A DNA stretch of 14,129 nt from CBFCZU01 sp965602635. Lineage in GTDB: Bacteria; Planctomycetota; Phycisphaerae; SM23-33. Under the pieces are notes generated by a model. It did not search any database and had not been told where the DNA came from. It saw nothing but the letters and a program-made list of their open reading frames with translations. Numbering within the stretch: the stretch's first letter is position 1; every line of letters starts with the position of its first letter. Position numbers and translations under genes: made by a program. The stretch is from NCBI GenBank assembly GCA_965602635.1, contig CBFCZU010000107.1, positions 1-14,129 on the forward strand. The letters run 5' to 3'. Shown piece by piece: positions 6,307 to 12,832 of this stretch.

Positions 6307-6525
6307 ATGAAACCGCGAAAAGGCATTCTTGGATTCCTGCTGCAATGGCCGGCTCTGACCTACACCGAGAATGACTTCGATGCATATTTCACAACGCACA
6401 TGGCCAGTGGAGCGTATCTTACCCATCATCTCTACGGTCAGGTCGGCCTCTCAGGGCCGGTGACGCTGGGCACGGTCGGTTTCGGGTCCGCCCCGCCAAG
6501 GCGTTCGACGCATTCCTTACGATAG
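6307..6525 (+). CDS. Small hypothetical ORF with good ribosome binding site, possibly a broken gene's 5' end
   Basis: AAGGAG (6292-6297) lies 9 nt before ATG 6307. The 72-aa product starts MKPRKGILGFLLQWPALTYT and has no recognisable domain. A 28-codon ORF (6224-6310) with its own AGGAGAG precedes it, with ATGA overlap. The 3' end overlaps, in another frame, the Hcp-like/PEP-CTERM remnant starting near 6495. It could therefore be the 5' part of that gene separated by a frameshift. It is equally possible that this is non-coding debris. No function is assigned. Confidence 0.3.
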   Translation: MKPRKGILGFLLQWPALTYTENDFDAYFTTHMASGAYLTHHLYGQVGLSGPVTLGTVGFGSAPPRRSTHSLR

Positions 6526-6662
6526 ACGGCATCGAGGGGGAGTCGCAGGATCCGGGCTCGCCAATGCTGTCTATCCACATGAACGCCCACTACGTCCCCG
6601 AGCCGGCCGCGCTGGTGCCGCTGGCCCTCGGAGGTCTTGCGTTGATTCGGCGCAGGCGGTAG
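6495..6662 (+). pseudogene. Remnant of a PEP-CTERM protein with Hcp-like N-terminus
   Basis: In this frame the translation begins AKAFDAFLTIDGIEGESQD, like the N-terminal strand of Hcp-family (type VI tube-like) proteins, which also occur as planctomycete secreted proteins. Only about 16 residues later comes a complete PEP-CTERM signal: YVPEPAALVPLALGG, a hydrophobic stretch, then the Arg cluster IRRRR and TAG at 6660-6662. A functional Hcp domain needs about 150 residues, so the core appears deleted. There is no start codon or ribosome binding site for this frame upstream. The PEP-CTERM part is clear; the Hcp assignment is a pattern match from memory. Confidence 0.6.
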
Positions 6663-7095
6663 AATCAGCCTCGGTGCTGAACCCGTCCGGTTCACCCCGG
6701 CCGGACGGAGTTGATAGGCCGCCTGGCTTCCCCCGGCCGGGTGGCCTCAATGGCCCGCTCGCACGAGTCTCCCCCGACTCGGCGGACGGGCCTTTCTTGT
6801 GGCCTGGGGCCAGTGCCGCCCAAAGCAAATGGCTGAGAAATGGCTCGGGCGGTTCCTGGCACGTCTCCCCCGCGCCCCGCTCAACCAGCAGTCTCGCGAT
6901 CTCGACGCTGCCGCTATGTGCGGCCGCGTGAAGCGGGGTGGTCCCGTACTTTCCGCGGGCGTTGGGATCCACGCCGCAGTCCAGGTTTGCCTTTGCGCCC
7001 TCGAGATCGCCCCTCTGCGCCACCCGGTGGATGCTGATGCATCCGGAGAGCCCCACGGCTAACGCCAGTGCAATGCCGATGTACCTTTTGCTCAT
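6571..7095 (-). CDS. Ankyrin-repeat lipoprotein, C-terminal half doubtful
   Basis: The start at 7095 (MSKRYIGIALALAVGLSGC) is preceded by AAGGGAG about 7 nt upstream. A TTG 21 nt earlier is unlikely. Residues 1-19 form a lipoprotein signal with lipobox LSGC (Cys19). Then come a degenerate ankyrin unit (about 21-48, ...VAQRGDLEGAKANLDCGVD) and a good one (49-77, GTTPLHAAAHSGSVEIARLL). After residue 76 (about 6868) the ankyrin pattern stops. The next ~98 residues are Gly/Pro/Ser-rich low complexity overlapping a plus-strand terminator and the PEP-CTERM remnant. The gene probably lost its real 3' end by deletion. The product would be a small protein anchored to a membrane by lipid. Confidence 0.6.
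   Translation of the reverse strand: MSKRYIGIALALAVGLSGCISIHRVAQRGDLEGAKANLDCGVDPNARGKYGTTPLHAAAHSGSVEIARLLVERGAGETCQEPPEPFLSHLLWAALAPGHKKGPSAESGETRASGPLRPPGRGKPGGLSTPSGRGEPDGFSTEADSTACAESTQDLRGPAAPARPARGRSGRSCG
6752..6798 (+). terminator. Probable terminator downstream of the PEP-CTERM remnant
   Basis: GGCCCG.. (6752-6769) and ..CGGGCC (6776-6792) form a hairpin. GAGTC/GACTC closes the loop, CCCG/CGGG with GG/CC forms the base, and the middle is mismatched. TTTCTT follows. It lies inside the 3' half of the minus-strand ankyrin ORF, which suggests that half is not native to the ankyrin gene. Confidence 0.45.
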
Positions 7096-7239
7096 CGCCT
7101 GCTCCCTTCGGTTCAAGGCTCATTGCCGCTTGGCCGAGGGGCTCCGGCAAAGATCGATTCGGGACGACTGGCTCTACTAGGCGAGGCGGCGGGGCTGATC
7201 AGCACGGCTGGCGGGATTCAACCGCCGCGCAGATAAACC

Positions 7240-7267
7240 TTTACAAATTCGCGAACGGTGATATAAT
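7240..7267 (+). promoter_or_regulatory. Strong sigma70-type promoter of the surface-protein operon
   Basis: TTTACA (7240-7245, 5 of 6) is followed by a 16-nt spacer and a perfect TATAAT (7262-7267). It is the best promoter in the window and stands out in GC-rich DNA. Transcription would start near 7274, giving a leader of about 230 nt before the 871-aa gene. Confidence 0.8.
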
Positions 7268-7274
7268 GTTCGCG
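7250..7274. promoter_or_regulatory. Candidate operator: inverted repeat around the -10 box
   Basis: CGCGAAC (7250-7256) and GTTCGCG (7268-7274) are exact inverted repeats spaced by 11 nt that include TATAAT. Arm centres are 18 bp apart. A dimeric repressor binding here would cover the -10 box and start site. No regulator gene is adjacent, so the function is inferred. Confidence 0.4.
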
Positions 7275-7378
7275 CTCGATTCGGGATAGCCGGCGGAGGT
7301 TTGCTGCGCCGGCCCCGAGCACGAACAGCTCACGCTCAACCAGGCGGAAACGGAGTCAATGCAGGAGGAGACTGCAAG

Positions 7379-7465
7379 ATGTCCAGGCTCTCGAGCAATC
7401 ACTTCTGCGCACACATGGCGGTGACGGCGGCTCTGGCCGCGGTGCGCAGACTGCATGCGCCGTAG
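7379..7465 (+). CDS. 28-codon leader ORF
   Basis: GGAGGAG (7364-7370) lies 8 nt before ATG 7379, a very strong ribosome binding site. The peptide is MSRLSSNHFCAHMAVTAALA followed by AVRRLHAP and TAG. The hydrophobic AVTAALAAV core resembles part of a signal peptide. It may be a regulatory leader peptide or the stub of a secreted protein that lost its body. It sits between the promoter at 7240-7267 and the 871-aa gene, whose start is 39 nt after this stop. Confidence 0.45.
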   Translation: MSRLSSNHFCAHMAVTAALAAVRRLHAP

Positions 7466-7504
7466 GGCACCGTCCACAGATCAAGCGGGGGAAGGGAGAG
7501 AACG

Positions 7505-10120
7505 ATGGTCACGAAGGCATTACCTGGCGCTCTGGTGGCAGTATGTGTGGTGGTGGGAGTCGTGGGGTTGGCACGGGGCGAGATGGTCGTGCTCGCCCAG
7601 ACCGGCGAGGGGGCCCCGGACGGCAACGGCACCTACTTGGAGTTCCGGAACCCCGTGCTCAACGCATTCGGCCGGATAGCCTTCGCGGGGGACCTCGCGG
7701 GCACAGCCGGCGGGTACGACGACGACAGGGGCATCTTCCGCGTGGACGCCGGCGGGGGGACGGTCATCTGCCGCGAAGGCTGGGTGACGCCCGCCGGCGA
7801 CGGGTGGTTTAACAAGCTGTACGACCCGGCGATGAACAACGCCAGCCAGCTGGCCTTCCGGGGCGAAGCGGCCGACACGCCGCTGTGGCCGTATGATGGC
7901 ATCGGCGTCTACCGCGGCAGCCCCGGCGTGCTCGACCAGCTCTTTCGAGGCAACGACCTCGCGCCCGACGGGAACGGGCGCTTCATGGTCATGGACTATG
8001 AGATCCTCTTCGACGACGACGTGGCGACGGTGTTCCGGGCGGGGTTCACGGACACGGCCGGCGGCTACAGCGATGACACGGGGATCGTCGTGAACGGCTG
8101 GGGAATATCGAAGATCGCCGTGCGGGAAGGCCAGTGGGTGCCGAGCGGCAATGGCAGGTTCGCCGGGTTCCTCCAGATCGCAGCGAACATGGACCAAAAC
8201 GTCGCCTTCCTGGGCACCCTGCGCAACACCACCGCAGGCAGCGACAACAACGTGGGCATCTTTAGTGCGCGACCATGGTCTTCGGGGGTCAATCTGGTGG
8301 AGCTGGTGCGGGAAGGCGACGCGCCGCCGGACGGCAATGGCGAATACCGGTCCTTCTCTCTGAGTCCCACACTGGACAACATGGGGAACGGCCGCATCGG
8401 TTTTCACGCGTGGCTCCGCAATACGAGCGGCGGCACCGACGACGACAGCGGCATCTTCCTGGCCATGGACGCCGGCGTCGCTCGGATCGCCCGGGAGACC
8501 CAGTCGCCGCCGGACGGCAACGGCCAGTACAGCAACTTCGATTCCGACATCGCCCAGAACGACTCCTATGTCGCGTTCCGTGCATGGCTGCGGAACACCA
8601 GCGGCGCCCCCCTGGACGATCAGGGGCTGTACCGGGGCAACGGCCTCACGACCCGGAAGATCGTGCGGACGGGCGAGCCGTCCCCCGACGGCAACGGCGT
8701 GTTCCGCTCCGTCTGGGACATCGTCATGAACAAGCCCGGCCACCTAGCTTTCCACGGACAGCTCGAGGGCACCGCCGGCGGATCGACCGACGAGAGGGGC
8801 ATCTTCATCGGCGACGGCTTCGATACCGTGCAGGTGGCGCGCACGGGCGATCCGCTTCTCGGCAGCACCATCGTCGAGCTACACCTGGCCGAGGGCCCCG
8901 ACTGCCGCAACGGGATGAACCAGCACTCCCAGGTCGCGTATCGAGCCGTTCTGGCCGACGGTCGCGAGGCGCTGGTGCTGTTCACGCCGGAGCTGCAGTG
9001 GAAGGGCGGTTCCGGCGCCTGGGCCGTCGCGGTCAACTGGACCCTCAGCATCGTGCCCAAAGAAATCTACGGCGTGGCCATCGCCCCCGACGGCAGCGCC
9101 GATGTCGCCGGCCCGCGGACCTACGCAACGGTCAAGTCCTTGACGATCGGATCGACCGGCGGCGGGACCGCCACGCTGAATCTCACCGGCCTCGGCGACC
9201 TAACTGCACTGGAAGAGGTAGCGATTGGGCCCAACGGCCACATCCTCGTCGGCGCGGGGCGGGCGCTTACGGCGGCCGCACTGCTCAACCAGGGGACCCT
9301 CGCCTTCGAATCCGGCCAGGGGCACGTCCTGGGCGACGTCACCAACCTCCCCGAAGGCCGGATCCTCGTCCCGGCGGGCGCGAACGCATGGATTCACGGC
9401 CTTCTGGAGCACACGGGCGTCGTGGAGGTAGCCCCCGGGGGCGAAGTCCATCTCCTCGGTCTCACAGGCAACGGCTGCACGGGCGCCGGCACGACCTGGC
9501 TGGAAGGCGACGTCCGTCCGGGCCTGGGCGTGGGGCAGATGGGCTTCGAGGGGGATGTCATTTTGGGGCGCGGCGGCGTCATGCACATCGAGTTGGGCGG
9601 ACTTGCCCCCGGCACCGGGCACGACAAGCTCAACGTCATCGGTGCCGCCACGCTGGACGGTACGCTGGCGATCTCGCTGATCAACAGGTTCCTCCCGGCC
9701 CCCGGCGATGAGTTCGAGATCATGACGTACGGGTCGCGAACGGGGGAGTTCGCCGACACGACGGGCTGGCTGTTCGGCCGCAACAAGGCGCTGGTAAAGG
9801 TCTACGGCGCGAACGCCCTGGCGCTCTTCGCGACGTATCAGGGCGACGCCACGCTCGACCTCTGCGTCGATGGCCTGGACTACGTCGCCTGGTCCAGCAA
9901 CTACCTCACGGGCGATACCTGGCAGGAGGGCGACTACACGGGCGATGGCTACGTTGACGGCCTGGACTACATCGTCTGGTCGACCAACTACCTCCAGGGC
10001 TGCCCGGCGTCGCCCGGGGCCGTGCCCGAGCCCGCCTCCGGACTGGTGTTGGCTCTGGGCGCGTTGGTGCTGCTCCGTCGAAGGTGTTGCGGTGCGGCTG
10101 CGACGGCCACAGGTGCTTAG
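7505..10120 (+). CDS. NxxGxxAF-repeat surface protein with dockerin-like loops and PEP-CTERM anchor (paralogue 1)
   Basis: AAGGGAG ends 6 nt before ATG 7505. Residues 1-25 form a Sec signal peptide (hydrophobic ALVAVCVVVGVVGLA, cleavage near ARG-E). Residues ~27-495 hold about eight units of ~60 residues with the pattern REG..PPDGNG..F....N..G.xAF..xLxxTxGG..DDxGIF. Examples are VREGDAPPDGNG (268-279) and LRNTSGGTDDDSGIF (304-318). This matches the 'choice-of-anchor tandem repeat NxxGxxAF' type. Residues ~500-775 are Gly-rich and beta-rich, like autotransporter passenger repeats. Two 12-residue EF-hand-like calcium loops of dockerin type follow: D781-T783-D785-D789-D792 and D810-T812-D814-D818-D821. 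The end is PEP (841-843), a hydrophobic stretch and RRR (858-860): an exosortase sorting signal. The predicted product is exported and surface-anchored; its ligand is unknown. Confidence 0.9.
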   Translation: MVTKALPGALVAVCVVVGVVGLARGEMVVLAQTGEGAPDGNGTYLEFRNPVLNAFGRIAFAGDLAGTAGGYDDDRGIFRVDAGGGTVICREGWVTPAGDGWFNKLYDPAMNNASQLAFRGEAADTPLWPYDGIGVYRGSPGVLDQLFRGNDLAPDGNGRFMVMDYEILFDDDVATVFRAGFTDTAGGYSDDTGIVVNGWGISKIAVREGQWVPSGNGRFAGFLQIAANMDQNVAFLGTLRNTTAGSDNNVGIFSARPWSSGVNLVELVREGDAPPDGNGEYRSFSLSPTLDNMGNGRIGFHAWLRNTSGGTDDDSGIFLAMDAGVARIARETQSPPDGNGQYSNFDSDIAQNDSYVAFRAWLRNTSGAPLDDQGLYRGNGLTTRKIVRTGEPSPDGNGVFRSVWDIVMNKPGHLAFHGQLEGTAGGSTDERGIFIGDGFDTVQVARTGDPLLGSTIVELHLAEGPDCRNGMNQHSQVAYRAVLADGREALVLFTPELQWKGGSGAWAVAVNWTLSIVPKEIYGVAIAPDGSADVAGPRTYATVKSLTIGSTGGGTATLNLTGLGDLTALEEVAIGPNGHILVGAGRALTAAALLNQGTLAFESGQGHVLGDVTNLPEGRILVPAGANAWIHGLLEHTGVVEVAPGGEVHLLGLTGNGCTGAGTTWLEGDVRPGLGVGQMGFEGDVILGRGGVMHIELGGLAPGTGHDKLNVIGAATLDGTLAISLINRFLPAPGDEFEIMTYGSRTGEFADTTGWLFGRNKALVKVYGANALALFATYQGDATLDLCVDGLDYVAWSSNYLTGDTWQEGDYTGDGYVDGLDYIVWSTNYLQGCPASPGAVPEPASGLVLALGALVLLRRRCCGAAATATGA
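9104..9991 (+). repeat. Near-identical 888-bp segment shared by the two paralogues, copy 1
   Basis: It encodes residues 534-829 of the 871-aa protein and aligns gap-free with 11822-12709. By hand I count about 50 residue differences in 296 (about 83% identity), with long runs of identical DNA around the calcium loops. Confidence 0.85.
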
Positions 10121-10156
10121 CGGCACGGATAACGTCCTGGGAACAAGGAGAGAGCG

Positions 10157-12832
10157 ATGAGCACGAAGCGAATATCTGGTGTTCTAATGGCGGCGTGCAT
10201 CGTGGTGTCGCTTGCCGGGTTGGCACGGGGCGAGACGATCGTGCTTGCCCGCACCGGCCAGGACGCGCCTTCGCCTGACTCGGCTTGGTCCTTCCCGGGC
10301 AGCTGGACCGACCCGGACGGCGTCTACCTTACCTTCACGAATGCCCCCGTGCTCAACTCCTTCGGGCAGATCGCCTTCCAGGCGCACCTTGAGGGCACGT
10401 ACTATGGGGAGGACAGCGACACGGCCATCTTTCGCGTGGACTCCGAAGAGGGGAGGCTCATCGCCCAGAAGGGCCTCTTCCTGCCCTCGTGGCACGCACG
10501 CTTTGAGTCCTTCGCCTACTGCTCGTCCACGATCAACGACCTGGGCCAGGTGGCCTTCTGGTCCCAATCCACCGATGGCCTGACAGGGATCTACTGCGGC
10601 ACCGGCGACGGTTGGCCGACGCAGGTTGTCCGAGAAAACGATCCCTTGCCGGACGGCAACGGGCGCTTCGACAGCATACCCCCGTACGACCCGATCCCGT
10701 TGGACATGGCGGGGAACGTGGCGTTCCAGGCAGTCTTCAAGGACACAGCCGGAGGCGCCGCCGACAACACCGGCATTGTCGTGACCAAAGGGAGCGTCCC
10801 CAGAGTGGTCGCGCGGGAGGGCTCGCCGGCGCCGGACGGGGCCGGCGAGTACGTGCATTTCGACTTCCCCAGCCACGTTGCACTGGGCTGCGTCGGCGGG
10901 GTCGCCTTCTTGGCCAGCACCACTGGGTCCTCGGGGGGCGAGCCCGCGACCGCGATCTTCGGTGGGCGGAATACCATGCACATGCTGGTTCGAGAAAACA
11001 CGGCCGTGCCGGGCGGCAATGGGGTATTCTCGACCTTCAGCCGGCTCAGCATAGTCGAGATCACCCCGTATGAGGGTTCTTCGGTGGTGTTCCGCGCCTT
11101 TATGACGGAGACCCTCGGCGGCCCCGGCGATGACGACATCGGTCTTTTCAGACACGGAATCGCCAGTCCCAGCAGCCCCTCCTCCCTCATCACGGAGATC
11201 GTCCGCACGGGCGAATCCCCCCCGGACGGCAACGGCCAGTACCATTACTTCGGATCGAATGTCTCCCAGACCCTCAACGGGATTGCGTTCCGTGTCCAAA
11301 TGCGGAACACCAGCAACCCCGGGCTTGACAGCGAGGGCATATACCGCAGCAGCTTCGGCGGTCAGATCGTCAAGATCGCCCGAGCCGGCGAGCCCGCCCC
11401 CGACGGCAACGGCGTGCTGAACACCCTTTACCCGCCCGTTACGAACTCCGCCGGGCAGGTCGCCTTCCAGGCATGGGTCTGGGACACGGCCGGCGGATAT
11501 TCCGACGACGAAGTCATCTACGTCGGTAACGGGCTGACCCTCTTGACGGTGGCGCGCGAGGGCGATTCCCTTCTCGGCAGCACCATCACCGAGCTGCACT
11601 TTGCCACGGGACCCCAGGGCCGCAACGGGCTGAACGAGTACTGCCAGGTCGCGTACAAAGTCGTTCTGGCCGACGGTCGCGAGGCGCTGATGCTGACCAC
11701 CCCGCTGGTCGAGTACTCAGGCGGGGCCAACGGCGACTGGTCCGACAAAGACAACTGGACGCTCGGAATCGCAGCCGCCGAGGTCCACGACGTGGTCATC
11801 GCCCCCGGCCACAGCGTCGAGGTGGCCGGCCCGCGAACCTACACAACGATCAAGTCCCTGACGCTGGGTACGCCCGACGGCGGCGCGGCCACGCTGAATC
11901 TCACCGGCGGCGGCGACCTTACCGCACTGGGAGAGATAGCGATCGGGCCCAACGGCCTCATCCTCGTCGGCGCGGATCGGGCGCTTACGGCCGGCGCGTT
12001 GCTCAACCAGGGAATCCTCGCGTTCGAGGCCGGCCAGGGGCACGTCCTGGGTGACGTCACCAACGGCCCCGGAGGCCAGATCCTCGTCCCGGCGGGCGCG
12101 AACGCATGGATGCACGGCCCTCTGGCGAACACAGGCGTCGTGGAGGTGGCCCCCGGGGGCGAAGTCCACCTCCTCGGGCTCACAGGCAACGGCCCCACGG
12201 GCGCCGGCACGACCTGGCTGGAAGGCGACGTCCGTCCGGGCTCGTACATCGGGCAGATGGGCTTCGAGGGGGATGTCGTCTTGGGGCGCGGCTGCGTCAT
12301 GCACATCGAGTTGGGCGGGCTTGCCCCCGGCACCGGGCACGACCAGCTCAACATCGGCGGGGCCGCCACGCTGGGTGGCACGCTGGCGTTATCGCTGATC
12401 AACAACTTCACGCCGCAGGTGGGCGATGAGTTCGAGATCATGACGTACGGCTCCGCAGCGGGCGAGTTCGCCGACACGACGAGCTGGCCGTTCGACGGCA
12501 ACAAGGCGCTGGTGAAGGTCCACGGCGCGAACGCCCTGACGCTGTTTGCGACGTATCAGGGCGACGCGACACTCGACTTCTGCGTGGATGGCCTGGACTA
12601 CGTCGCCTGGTCCAGCAATTACCTCACGGGCGGTACCTGGCAGGAGGGCGACTTCAACGCCGACGGCTACGTTGACGGCCTGGACTACATCGTGTGGTCG
12701 ACCAACTACGAGCAAGGCTGCCCGGGGCAGGTGCCCGAGCCAAGCGTGCTCTTGCTCCTGGCCCTCGGCGGCCTTGCGGTGATACGCGACCAACGTTCCC
12801 GCCGATCTACGCAGGTTGGAGACCGGAGATGA
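10157..12832 (+). CDS. NxxGxxAF-repeat surface protein with dockerin-like loops and PEP-CTERM anchor (paralogue 2)
   Basis: It lies 36 nt after paralogue 1, with AAGGAG (10145-10150) 6 nt before ATG. The architecture is the same: signal peptide 1-25 (VVSLAGLARG), NxxGxxAF-type units across ~27-515, a beta-rich region ~520-795, calcium loops D803-T805-D807-D811-D814 and D832-N834-D836-D840-D843, then VPEP (859-862) and a hydrophobic segment. Differences include an insert near 38-56, changed unit spacing, and a weak C-terminal basic cluster (IRDQRSRRSTQVGDRR instead of RRR). The last feature may be a 3' extension or affect sorting. Its TGA overlaps the next ATG, so the two are translationally coupled. 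It arose by tandem duplication with paralogue 1. Confidence 0.9.
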   Translation: MSTKRISGVLMAACIVVSLAGLARGETIVLARTGQDAPSPDSAWSFPGSWTDPDGVYLTFTNAPVLNSFGQIAFQAHLEGTYYGEDSDTAIFRVDSEEGRLIAQKGLFLPSWHARFESFAYCSSTINDLGQVAFWSQSTDGLTGIYCGTGDGWPTQVVRENDPLPDGNGRFDSIPPYDPIPLDMAGNVAFQAVFKDTAGGAADNTGIVVTKGSVPRVVAREGSPAPDGAGEYVHFDFPSHVALGCVGGVAFLASTTGSSGGEPATAIFGGRNTMHMLVRENTAVPGGNGVFSTFSRLSIVEITPYEGSSVVFRAFMTETLGGPGDDDIGLFRHGIASPSSPSSLITEIVRTGESPPDGNGQYHYFGSNVSQTLNGIAFRVQMRNTSNPGLDSEGIYRSSFGGQIVKIARAGEPAPDGNGVLNTLYPPVTNSAGQVAFQAWVWDTAGGYSDDEVIYVGNGLTLLTVAREGDSLLGSTITELHFATGPQGRNGLNEYCQVAYKVVLADGREALMLTTPLVEYSGGANGDWSDKDNWTLGIAAAEVHDVVIAPGHSVEVAGPRTYTTIKSLTLGTPDGGAATLNLTGGGDLTALGEIAIGPNGLILVGADRALTAGALLNQGILAFEAGQGHVLGDVTNGPGGQILVPAGANAWMHGPLANTGVVEVAPGGEVHLLGLTGNGPTGAGTTWLEGDVRPGSYIGQMGFEGDVVLGRGCVMHIELGGLAPGTGHDQLNIGGAATLGGTLALSLINNFTPQVGDEFEIMTYGSAAGEFADTTSWPFDGNKALVKVHGANALTLFATYQGDATLDFCVDGLDYVAWSSNYLTGGTWQEGDFNADGYVDGLDYIVWSTNYEQGCPGQVPEPSVLLLLALGGLAVIRDQRSRRSTQVGDRR
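11822..12709 (+). repeat. Near-identical 888-bp segment shared by the two paralogues, copy 2
   Basis: It encodes residues 556-851 of the 891-aa protein and is colinear with 9104-9991, with no net length change. The upstream repeat domains of the two genes are far more diverged and need gaps to align. Confidence 0.85.

Noticed and set aside
6224..6310. 28-codon plus-strand ORF with AGGAGAG ribosome site, overlapping the ATG at 6307
   Set aside because: The peptide (MNELKQREAAAVPSPALAGP...) has no feature of note, and the area is full of gene debris. It is mentioned only as context for the 6307 ORF.
5276..7100. Integrated genomic island with tRNA-Val as attachment site
   Set aside because: I looked for a repeated copy of the tRNA 3' end downstream and found none, and there is no integrase in the window.
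7520..8743. Minus-strand open frame of 407 codons opposite paralogue 1, with a similar 471-codon frame at 10184-11599
   Set aside because: Both mirror the repetitive coding strand of the surface genes. The plus frame has the signal peptide, repeats and PEP-CTERM, while the minus frames have no ribosome site or recognisable domain.
9800..10000. Dockerin loops as evidence for a cellulosome
   Set aside because: No cohesin, glycoside hydrolase or carbohydrate-binding module is visible. In planctomycetes such loops are common in surface proteins without a cellulosome.
7505..12832. Regular internal spacing of similar DNA in the two large genes as a possible CRISPR or satellite array
   Set aside because: The periodicity is about 180 nt, in frame, and encodes the ~60-residue NxxGxxAF units. 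There are no short identical repeats with unique spacers.
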